This document shows positions 56,964 through 64,000 of a DNA stretch of 64,000 bases, one piece after another. The first letter of the stretch is position 1. Every line of letters begins with the position of its first letter. Source of the DNA: Candidatus Phosphoribacter hodrii (GTDB taxonomy: Bacteria; Actinomycetota; Actinomycetes; Actinomycetales; Dermatophilaceae); the NCBI GenBank assembly GCA_016707175.1, contig JADJIB010000002.1, forward strand, positions 124,001 to 188,000, read 5' to 3'. Under the pieces are notes generated by a model, which was not told the DNA's origin, did not search any database, and worked only from the letters and a program-made list of their open reading frames with translations. The position numbers and the translations under genes are program-made.

Positions 56964-57006
56964 CCACTAGCGTGTGATCCTCCCCACTCCGCGGCAAGGA
57001 GCTCGC

Positions 57007-59874
57007 ATGGCGAAGGACCACCCCACCCCGACCGGCCCGATCGCGCCGGATCTGCGCATCCTCGAGACGCGCGTCTATCGGGGTCCCAATGTCTGGTCCT
57101 ATGCGCCAGCCATTCATCTCGTCGTCGATCTCGGTGTCCTCGAGGGCTATCCGAGCGACTCGATCGACGGCTTCACCGACGCGCTCGTGGCCCTGCTGCC
57201 TGGACTGCAACGGCATACCTGCTCGGTGGGTCATGCGGGCGGCTTCATTGAGCGGCTCGAGGACGGGACCTGGCTCGGCCACGTCGCCGAGCACGTCGCC
57301 CTGGAATTGCAGTCCACCGCCGGCCACGACCTGCGTCGTGGCAAGACGCGGATGGTCAAGGGCCGGCCGGGGGTCTACAACGTCATCTTCGGCTACGTCG
57401 ACGAGACGGTCGGCATCGCCGCGGGTGAGTTGGCGGTGCGGCTGATCAACCACCTCGTGCAGCCCACGGACGGCTTCGACTTCACCGAGCAGTTGGACGC
57501 GTTCTTGCGTCGGGCCGACCGGGTCGCCTTCGGCCCGTCGACCGCCGCGATCATCGAGGAGGCCGTCAGCCGCGACATTCCGTGGCTGCGCCTCAACTCG
57601 GCGTCGCTCGTCCAGCTTGGTCAAGGGGTGCACGCGCAGCGCATCCGCGCGACGATGACCTCGCGCACCGGCGCGCTGGCCGTGGACATCGCCAGCGACA
57701 AGGACCTCACCGGCAAGTTGTTGTCGGCCGCCGGTCTGCCGACTCCCAAGCAGCAAGCCGTGCGCACCCGGCGCGGCGTCCTTGACGCCGCCCGTCAGAT
57801 CGGCTTCCCCGTCGTGGTCAAGCCGCTGGACGGCAACCACGGCCGCGGCGTCTGTCTGGACCTGCAGACCCTCGACGAGGTCGACAAGGCCTACGACATT
57901 GCCCAGGAGCAATCCCGCAGCGGCGTCCTCATCGTCGAGTCGTTCGTCACCGGTCGCGACTATCGCTGCCTCATCGTCGGCGGCCGGATGCAGGCCATCG
58001 CTGAGCGCGTCCCCGCCCACGTGGTCGGCGACGGCGAGCACACCGTCAAGGAACTCGTCGACATCACCAACTCCGACCCGCGCCGTGGTGTCGGCCACGA
58101 GAAGGTCCTCACCCGGATCAAGGTGGACGCCGCCGCCATCGAGGTCCTCGAAGGCCAGGGCTACCTCCTCACCGACGTCCCGGATGCCGGTGTCATGGTC
58201 AAACTCGCCCTCACCGGCAACATGTCCACCGGTGGCATCTCGGTTGACCGCACCTTCGACGCCCACCCGGACAACGTCGAGATCGCCGAAGAGGCTGCCC
58301 GAATGGTTGGCCTCGACGTTGCCGGCATCGACTTCATCTGCCCTGACATCGCGGCTCCTGTCCGCGAGACCGGCGGGGCCATCGTCGAGGTCAACGCCGC
58401 GCCCGGCTTCCGGATGCACACGCACCCGACGGTCGGCGTGCCGCAGTTCATCGCCAAGCCGGTCGTCGACCTGCTCTTCCCGCCGGGAGCCCCCTCCCGC
58501 GTGCCGATCGTCGCCGTCACGGGCACCAACGGCAAGACGACCACCTCGCGGATGATCGCCCACATCTTCAAGGGCTTGGGTCGCAAGGTCGGCATGACCT
58601 CCACCGACGGCGTCGTCATCGACGAGCGGCTGGTCATCAAGGCGGACGCATCCGGCCCGAAGTCGGCCCGGATGGTGCTCATGAACCCCCGCGTCGACTT
58701 CGCCGTCATGGAGGTGGCGCGCGGCGGCATACTCCGTGAGGGTCTGGGGTACGACCGCAACGACGTCGCCGTCGTCACCAACGTGGCCCCCGACCACCTG
58801 GGTCTGCGCGGGATCGACACTCTCGCCCAACTGGCCGCCGTCAAGGCTGTCGTCGTCGAGGCAGTCCCCAAGAACGGCTTCGCCGTCCTCAACGCCGACG
58901 ACCCCCACGTGCGGTCGATGCGCCGCAAGTGCTCCGGCGAGATCGTCTGGTTCACCCTGGCCGCCCCCGGCTCGGACATCCGCGAGTTCGTCGACGCCCA
59001 CTGTCGGCGCGGGGGTCGGGCCCTCTATCTCGACCCGACCGATCGCGGCGACATGATCGTCATCCAACACGGGCGGCGCGCTATGCAACTCGCCTGGACC
59101 CACCTGTTGCCGGCGACCTTCGGCGGCACCGCCCGCTTCAACGTCGCCAACGCCCTCGCGGCGGCCGGTGCGGCCTTCGCCGCGGGCGCGCCGCTGCACG
59201 ACATCCGGCAGGGCCTTCGGACGTTCACCAGCAACTACTACCTCTCCCCCGGACGCCTCAACCTCGTCGAGGTCAACAACGTCGAAGTCTTCGTCGACTA
59301 CTGCCACAACGCTGCTGGGATGCGGGCGCTCGGTGACTTCGTCGACAGGTATGCCGCCACTCGCGCCGGTCGCGCCGACCTCGGTCGGGTTTCGCGCATC
59401 GGGGCGATCGGTGCCGCCGGTGACCGGCGCGACTCGGATCTGCGCGAGTTGGGTGCCGTCGCGGCGGAGCACTTCGACGTGCTGGTCATCCGTGAGGACG
59501 CGCGCCTGCGCGGTCGCCGTCCTGGCGAGGCAGCCCAGTTGATCCGCGAAGGGGTCAAGGAAGCGATGCAGAAGGGCGTCCGCTGCCGGCAGGTCGATAT
59601 CGTCCTGGATGAGTTGCAGGCGGTCGGCGATGTTATGGCGCGGGCCAACCCTGGCGACCTCGTCGTTGTCTGCGTCGACAACTCGGCCGAGGTGTTCGCG
59701 GCTCTCGAGGACATGACCCGCCAGGCCCAGCCGGGGGCTCACCCCGGCGGCGTCTCGGACCCCGACTTCGACCCGGTGGTCCTCACCGGTGCCGCCGCCG
59801 TGTCTGGGGCCGCTGCCGAAGGCCGGGCCCTGTCCACGCCGGCTCCCGAAACAACAGGCGCACCCAACGCCTAG
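57007..59874 (+). CDS. cphA: Cyanophycin synthetase
   Basis: Makes cyanophycin by adding Asp then Arg with ATP. The 955-residue protein has the N-terminal domain (about 1-165), an ATP-grasp domain (about 225-480; FPVVVKPLDGNHGRGVCLDL) and a Mur-ligase domain starting at VAVTGTNGKTTTSRM (about 504) with YNRNDVAVVTN-like YDRNDVAVVTNVAPDHLG and DYCHNAAGMRAL. All three modules of CphA1 are present. The ATG at 57007 has AAGGAG upstream. It is downstream of serB and cphB in a likely operon. Confidence 0.97.
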   Translation: MAKDHPTPTGPIAPDLRILETRVYRGPNVWSYAPAIHLVVDLGVLEGYPSDSIDGFTDALVALLPGLQRHTCSVGHAGGFIERLEDGTWLGHVAEHVALELQSTAGHDLRRGKTRMVKGRPGVYNVIFGYVDETVGIAAGELAVRLINHLVQPTDGFDFTEQLDAFLRRADRVAFGPSTAAIIEEAVSRDIPWLRLNSASLVQLGQGVHAQRIRATMTSRTGALAVDIASDKDLTGKLLSAAGLPTPKQQAVRTRRGVLDAARQIGFPVVVKPLDGNHGRGVCLDLQTLDEVDKAYDIAQEQSRSGVLIVESFVTGRDYRCLIVGGRMQAIAERVPAHVVGDGEHTVKELVDITNSDPRRGVGHEKVLTRIKVDAAAIEVLEGQGYLLTDVPDAGVMVKLALTGNMSTGGISVDRTFDAHPDNVEIAEEAARMVGLDVAGIDFICPDIAAPVRETGGAIVEVNAAPGFRMHTHPTVGVPQFIAKPVVDLLFPPGAPSRVPIVAVTGTNGKTTTSRMIAHIFKGLGRKVGMTSTDGVVIDERLVIKADASGPKSARMVLMNPRVDFAVMEVARGGILREGLGYDRNDVAVVTNVAPDHLGLRGIDTLAQLAAVKAVVVEAVPKNGFAVLNADDPHVRSMRRKCSGEIVWFTLAAPGSDIREFVDAHCRRGGRALYLDPTDRGDMIVIQHGRRAMQLAWTHLLPATFGGTARFNVANALAAAGAAFAAGAPLHDIRQGLRTFTSNYYLSPGRLNLVEVNNVEVFVDYCHNAAGMRALGDFVDRYAATRAGRADLGRVSRIGAIGAAGDRRDSDLRELGAVAAEHFDVLVIREDARLRGRRPGEAAQLIREGVKEAMQKGVRCRQVDIVLDELQAVGDVMARANPGDLVVVCVDNSAEVFAALEDMTRQAQPGAHPGGVSDPDFDPVVLTGAAAVSGAAAEGRALSTPAPETTGAPNA

Positions 59875-59885
59875 CCGGGAGGGCA

Positions 59886-59930
59886 TCAACCAAAGTTGAC
59901 GCCATCATGCCCATCAACGTAGATTGATGG
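59886..59930 (+). promoter_or_regulatory. Promoter with two inverted-repeat operators before the serine hydrolase gene
   Basis: A -35 TTGACG (59896-59901) and -10 TAGATT (59920-59925) are 18 bases apart, with the leaderless ATG at 59933 seven bases after the -10. Two inverted repeats overlap them: TCAACCAAAGTTGA (59886-59899) on the -35 and CCATCAACGTAGATTGATGG (59911-59930) on the -10. They share the half-site TCAA(C). This is a typical layout for a dimeric repressor. The regulator is not identifiable here. Confidence 0.6.
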
Positions 59931-59932
59931 AC

Positions 59933-61525
59933 ATGATGGACGCCACTCCCCCGACGCCGATGATCGGTGCGGTGAAACCGCAGCCTCAGCCCGGGCCCCA
60001 GGCCCCTGACGTAGCACCGGCGGCCGGGGTCGCAGGGCGTCGCGCCCGTCGACCCCGGCCTGCGGCCCTTGTCTCGGTCCTCGTGATCGCGGGCCTGCTG
60101 GCTGCCTTGGTCGCCCCCCTCTCGCTCCGCGGAGGTCCGGCCACCAGCGGCGACCTCGACCTCGCTGCCAGGGTGCGTGCCGCGGTGGAGGACGACCGCG
60201 GCTACCAGGCCCTGCACGTCAGCGAGATCACGCCAACCTCGGTGCGGCATACCGGGGTGGGCTCGATCGACCCGGGGGGCGCGGAGGCACTGGGCGCTGC
60301 CACACCCATCGAGCTCGGGTCCATCACCAAGACCTTCAACGGACTGCTGTTGGCCGATGCCATCGCCCGAGGAGAAGTCGCCGCAACCGACCCGGTCTCG
60401 ACCTATCTGCCTCGCCTGGCTGGCAGTCCGATCGGCGGGGTCACTCTGGAGGAACTGGCCAGCCACCGCGGCGCCGTTCCGCCCTTTCCACCGCCGACCA
60501 TGGCTCGTGGGCTTTGGGGGTTGCTCACCAACACCGACCAACTGTCCGGCGACCAACTCGACTGGGTGCTCGACCAGGCGGCCGCGATGCCGCTCTTCGG
60601 CGGGCGCGGCACGGTCCAGTACTCCAATCTCGGCGCGACCCTGCTCGGGTGGGCCCTGGCATCAGCCGCCCAGCAACCTGACTGGCAGACCTATGTCACG
60701 ACCCGGCTGCTGACGCCGCTGGCCATGACCCACACCCGCTTCGCGGCGACCCGTGACCAGATCCCGCTCGACTCACCTCGGGGCCGGTTGGTCGGTGGCC
60801 GCCAGGCCGTCCAGGGAGTCAGTCCCGTCTACCAGCCCGCCGGGTCCAGCACGTGGACCACGCCCGAAGACATCGCCCGCTACGCCCAAGCCATCCTGCG
60901 GGGGACCGCGCCTGGCCTGCCCGCCCTCGATCCTCGGTTCGCCGGCGAGCAGGCCGCTAGCCCCGGCGACCCCCGGGTCGGCTACCACTGGTTCACGCTG
61001 ACGGTGGCCGGACGCACCGTCCAGTGGCACAACGGCGCCACGGCTGGCTATACCTCCATGCTCGTCATCGACCGCTTGGCGGGTCGCGCAGTCTTCGTTG
61101 TTGGCAACAGCACGCGGCCCGTCGACCCGGTGGCCATCCGACTGCTCACCGGCGTCGCCGACGGACCCGGTTCGACTGACGTCCCAATGCCCGTGATCGC
61201 TTTGGCCGCCACCACGGTGGCGCTGGTCCTGATCGCGGGAGCCGGCTTCGCGGCATACCGGGCACGGACCCGCCTGCAACTGGTGCGAGCCACCGCGGGC
61301 GCGCTCCTCGGGCTCTCCCTCTGGCGGGTCGCCGGGCCATGGGACCACGCTCCGGGGCTGCTGTGGATCCTCGTCGCGGCCGCCACCGCAGCGACCGTGA
61401 TGCTCGGGATCGCGCGGGTCCGCACCCGGCCCTGGCATCGTCCCCGGCTCGCAGCGCTCAGCTGGGCGGGAGCAGTGCTCGCCCTCGCCGCAGCGGGCCT
61501 GGTCCTCAGCATGGGACTTCACTGA
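59933..61525 (+). CDS. Membrane-bound serine hydrolase, class C beta-lactamase fold
   Basis: Serine hydrolase of the penicillin-binding-protein/AmpC family, 530 residues. An N-terminal membrane helix (about residues 45-67) anchors an extracytoplasmic domain with the active-site SITK (GSITKTFNG), YSN and a C-terminal motif HNGATAGY in place of KTG. Three or four further hydrophobic segments lie at the C-terminus (from about residue 415). It may be an esterase or peptidase acting on the wall. The ATG at 59933 is chosen by the upstream promoter; an ATG at 59927 is possible. Confidence 0.85.
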   Translation: MMDATPPTPMIGAVKPQPQPGPQAPDVAPAAGVAGRRARRPRPAALVSVLVIAGLLAALVAPLSLRGGPATSGDLDLAARVRAAVEDDRGYQALHVSEITPTSVRHTGVGSIDPGGAEALGAATPIELGSITKTFNGLLLADAIARGEVAATDPVSTYLPRLAGSPIGGVTLEELASHRGAVPPFPPPTMARGLWGLLTNTDQLSGDQLDWVLDQAAAMPLFGGRGTVQYSNLGATLLGWALASAAQQPDWQTYVTTRLLTPLAMTHTRFAATRDQIPLDSPRGRLVGGRQAVQGVSPVYQPAGSSTWTTPEDIARYAQAILRGTAPGLPALDPRFAGEQAASPGDPRVGYHWFTLTVAGRTVQWHNGATAGYTSMLVIDRLAGRAVFVVGNSTRPVDPVAIRLLTGVADGPGSTDVPMPVIALAATTVALVLIAGAGFAAYRARTRLQLVRATAGALLGLSLWRVAGPWDHAPGLLWILVAAATAATVMLGIARVRTRPWHRPRLAALSWAGAVLALAAAGLVLSMGLH

Positions 61526-61580
61526 GCGCAGCGCGGCTTAGCAGCCGCTCAGGGCGACCCGAGTTGCCCCGTCGAGCTCC

Positions 61581-63788
61581 TCAGTCCACAACACCGGGTC
61601 GGTCGGTGCGCAACTGGGCGGCGGCGTGGTGCAAGACCGCCCGGTATGCCGCGGCGTCCTCATCCGTGGCGTGCTCCATGAGGGCGTCCACCAGGTCAGC
61701 AACCGCCTCCGCCGCGTCCCCGGTGTCCACGAGCACCAGCGCGCGCAGCGCCGCGGCGACACTGCTGCCCGGGTGAGTCGCTGCGACCGCTTCGAGCAAC
61801 TCCAGGGCGATCTCCGGATGCCCGAGATCGCGGTATGCCGCGGCCGCCTGCAACTGGGCGCGGTGCCGGTGTGGCTCGCGCAGGCCGTTGTCCAGGGCGC
61901 GGTGATAGAGCGAGACGGCCCGGGCCCGGTCTGCGGTGGCATCGATCGCACAGGCCCACTCGTAGGCCAGCCGTGGGTCCGACGGGTGGGCTGTCGCCAG
62001 CCGACCGGCAGCCGTGACCCGCTCGCCGGCATCGGTGAGGGCCCAGATCGCGGCGATGTCGTCCTCGGCCTCGTGCATGCCGCGCGCTGCGATGACCTTG
62101 CTGCGGATCGTCCGCGGGTCGTCCACGGTGCCACCCCGCTGCGCAATGAGGTCGGCGACCTCGGCCCGCTGGACGTGACACATCAGCCCGATGACGTCAC
62201 CGCTCTCGGCCGCGGCCAACAGGGTGGTCAAGGCCTCGATCTCGGTGAGGAAGCCCGCGACCTCCGCCATGCCTGATCGGGCCAGCCCGGCGCGCAGCAA
62301 CGAGTCCATCTGCTCCAGGCTCATCCCCCGCAGGTATTTCAGCTTGTGCGCCAGGACGACGTGGTCGGCTCCGCGGCCGGCGATCTCGCCGAGGGCCGCG
62401 TTGGCCTCGGGCAGCCGATCCCCCGTGCCACCGATCCCCAACCGCACCCGCCCACCCGGGGCGGTGAGCCCGCGGCATACCTCCAGGAGGGCTTCCAGCC
62501 CCGCCTCGTTGTGGGCCATGTCGATGACCACCGTCGCGGACCCACCGCCGGTGAGGGGAACGGAGTAGGTGTTGAACCGGCCGGAGTTGAGGACGGGGTC
62601 GGGGCGGAAGGTCCGCAGGCCCTCGACGACCGCGGCCCGGGTCAGGCCCAGGCCCAACCCGGCGGCGGTCCCACCGAGCGCGTTGGCGATGTTGATGCTG
62701 GACAGGCCCGCGAGGGTCATGGGGACGTCGACGACCTTGACGAGACGATCGGGGTCACGCCCAGGGGTCAGGACGACGATCTCGCCATCCAGGACGGTGA
62801 TCCCGCGGCCGCCGCCCGCCACCGCCTCCCGCAGCGCCGGGGCATTGGGATCGAGCGAGAAGGCCCAGATCTTGCCCTTCGCCCGGTGGCGCATGGCCCA
62901 CACCCGCGGGTCATCCCCGTTGAGCACCGTCCAGCCGTCGGGTTTGACGATGAGGGTCGGGATGGCCTTGACCTCAGCGAGCTGGTCGAGGGTGTCGATC
63001 CCGTTGAGCCCCAAGTGATCTGCCGCGACGTTCGTGACAACGGTGACGTCGGTCTGGTTGACACCCATCCCGCGCAGGAGCATCCCGCCGCGAGCCGTCT
63101 CGAGGATGCCCAACTGCAACCCCGGCGTGTTGAGAACCTCGCGCGCCCCACCCGGCCCGGAGTAGTCCCCCGGCTGCACCATCTCGCCCATGACGACGAC
63201 GCCATCGGTCGAGCTCCACGCGGTGCGCAGACCGGCCGTCATGACCATGTGCGCGACGAGCCGTGTCGTTGTCGTCTTGCCGTTCGTGCCGGTAATGGCG
63301 ATGACCGGGACCGTCGGCGTGAGCACCGCAGCGGGCTCTCCGTCAGGGGCCTCGGCGACGGCGCGACCGGCGGCAGCGATGAGCGCCTCGGTGTCGGCGT
63401 CTGCTTTGAGCAGGTCGCTCAGCAGCGGGGCGAGGCTCTCCCCCAACGCGATCGCTCGGCCACGGTGCCTCCACGGCACGGCGACCACGACGTCTTCGGT
63501 ATGCCGTCCGGCCCGGGTCCGCACGGCCAGTCGTCGCGCGCCCGACTCGGTCGCCACGCGGCGCACGAGGTGCTCGACGAGCCGCATGAGGAAACGCTGG
63601 CGCTGCCCGGTGTCGGGACGCCCGGGGCGGGCCGTGCGCAGTCCGACGCGACGCGCCAGATCCAGGGCCGCGTGGACGTCGAGTTGAGCGACGCCCGGCA
63701 GCGCGAGGCTGACCTTGACGGCCGGCCGGGTGACATAAAGGTTCGGGCCTTCGAGGATCCGAACTTCATCGGCGTGCACTGGCTCCAT
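61581..63788 (-). CDS. Mur-ligase/cyanophycin-synthetase-like protein with C-terminal TPR-like region
   Basis: Protein of 735 residues. The N-terminal 160 residues (EVRILEGPNLYVTRPAVKVSL) resemble the first domain of CphA; the ATP-grasp module is missing. The Mur-ligase domain follows (about 160-560: TGTNGKTTTTRL at 166-177, VTVVTNVAADHLGLNGIDT, DMAHNEAGLEALL). The last 170 residues are helical and look like TPR repeats (RLAYEWACAIDATADRARAVSLYHRAL, AAAYRDLGHPEIALELLEAV). The substrate is unknown; the family's ligases join amino acids. TAGGCT eight bases before the ATG indicates a leaderless message. Confidence 0.82.
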   Translation of the reverse strand: MEPVHADEVRILEGPNLYVTRPAVKVSLALPGVAQLDVHAALDLARRVGLRTARPGRPDTGQRQRFLMRLVEHLVRRVATESGARRLAVRTRAGRHTEDVVVAVPWRHRGRAIALGESLAPLLSDLLKADADTEALIAAAGRAVAEAPDGEPAAVLTPTVPVIAITGTNGKTTTTRLVAHMVMTAGLRTAWSSTDGVVVMGEMVQPGDYSGPGGAREVLNTPGLQLGILETARGGMLLRGMGVNQTDVTVVTNVAADHLGLNGIDTLDQLAEVKAIPTLIVKPDGWTVLNGDDPRVWAMRHRAKGKIWAFSLDPNAPALREAVAGGGRGITVLDGEIVVLTPGRDPDRLVKVVDVPMTLAGLSSINIANALGGTAAGLGLGLTRAAVVEGLRTFRPDPVLNSGRFNTYSVPLTGGGSATVVIDMAHNEAGLEALLEVCRGLTAPGGRVRLGIGGTGDRLPEANAALGEIAGRGADHVVLAHKLKYLRGMSLEQMDSLLRAGLARSGMAEVAGFLTEIEALTTLLAAAESGDVIGLMCHVQRAEVADLIAQRGGTVDDPRTIRSKVIAARGMHEAEDDIAAIWALTDAGERVTAAGRLATAHPSDPRLAYEWACAIDATADRARAVSLYHRALDNGLREPHRHRAQLQAAAAYRDLGHPEIALELLEAVAATHPGSSVAAALRALVLVDTGDAAEAVADLVDALMEHATDEDAAAYRAVLHHAAAQLRTDRPGVVD

Positions 63789-63842
63789 GTCGCGCGAGCC
63801 TAGTGGTGCAACGGAGTTCCCCCGACCGATCGACGGGAACGC

Positions 63843-64000
63843 TCAGCAGCCCATGGCGTGGACGCCGCCGTCGACGTGGACGATTTCGCCGGTCGTCGCC
63901 GGGAACCAGTCCGACAGCAGCGCCACGCAGGCCTTAGCCGTGGGCAGCGGGTCGGTGACGTCCCAGCCGAGGGGCGCGCGGGTGTCCCACTGCTCCTCGA
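63843..64000 (-). CDS. fabI: Enoyl-[ACP] reductase, C-terminal end (cut by window edge)
   Basis: About 52 C-terminal residues: WDTRAPLGWDVTDPLPTAKA, then VALLSDWFPATTGEIVHVDGG and HAMGC before the stop. This matches the end of the FabI/InhA short-chain reductase, which reduces the enoyl-ACP double bond in fatty-acid synthesis. The active site and start lie outside the window to the right. Confidence 0.88.
   Translation of the reverse strand, partial: EEQWDTRAPLGWDVTDPLPTAKACVALLSDWFPATTGEIVHVDGGVHAMGC

Noticed and set aside
59366..61500. Serine hydrolase as a true beta-lactamase
   Set aside because: It has C-terminal membrane helices and HNG instead of KTG; resistance cannot be claimed.

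Overview
The window is chromosomal DNA of a high-GC actinobacterium. It carries a Pup-proteasome locus (prcB, pup, dop, arc), a mycothiol gene (mshC), two F420-type luciferase-like oxidoreductases, actinobacterial families (DUF3090, SCO1664, DUF3054, PAC2), GlgA/GlgC of the actinobacterial type and a 13E12-type DUF222/HNH gene. This set fits Micrococcales, most likely the Intrasporangiaceae/Dermatophilaceae group. The genus is inferred from gene content only.

Layout. 1-9873: proteasome and pupylation genes on the minus strand (prcB, pup, dop, then arc and trmI). They are split by a plus-strand block of two tandem esterases, a PRPP-synthetase homologue, DUF3054 and a GNAT enzyme, plus a minus-strand acyl-CoA-binding protein. 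9885-29719: housekeeping genes (SSB-like protein, site-2 protease, metH, ComEC-like hydrolase, RecB-type nuclease, HAD, PAC2, the PGM-DUF3090-SCO1664-mshC operon, corA, uppP, LLM oxidoreductase, aldo/keto reductase, acidic protein, M20 peptidase, lipase). About 29740-37784: an accessory island of lower GC lying against the 3' end of tRNA-Leu(GAG). It holds an OLD-family ATPase/TOPRIM nuclease and a PHP-domain SMC-like ATPase resembling the TrlF family. The second gene is broken by an IS30-family element, an ISL3-family element and one frameshift. Removing both elements and one copy of each flanking duplication rejoins the interrupted codons exactly. 38040-43988: pta-ackA, arginase, SpoU methyltransferase, TauE-like permease. 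43996-45194: 1,199 bases of only G and C, most likely an assembly or base-calling artefact. 45366-64000: frameshifted DUF222/HNH gene, SPFH and NfeD proteins, ABC ATPase, glgA/glgC, serB, cyanophycinase, cyanophycin synthetase, a serine hydrolase, a Mur-ligase/TPR fusion and the 3' end of fabI.

Two genome-scale signals stand out. The 9-mer GGTATGCCG (either strand, core GTATGCCG) occurs about 80 times by eye in 64 kb, against about 2 expected at this base composition. It is found inside genes and between them, it brings in the rare Ile codon ATA, it forms a perfect inverted pair between two convergent genes, and it is absent from nearly all of the island. It behaves like an uptake-type or chromosome-maintenance signal. 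Second, more than 20 genes have a TANNNT -10 hexamer 6-8 bases before the start codon and no Shine-Dalgarno sequence, so leaderless transcription appears very common; this was used to choose several starts.

Physiology: glycogen (glgA/glgC), cyanophycin (cphA/cphB) and acetate overflow (pta/ackA) genes suggest a cell that stores carbon and nitrogen.
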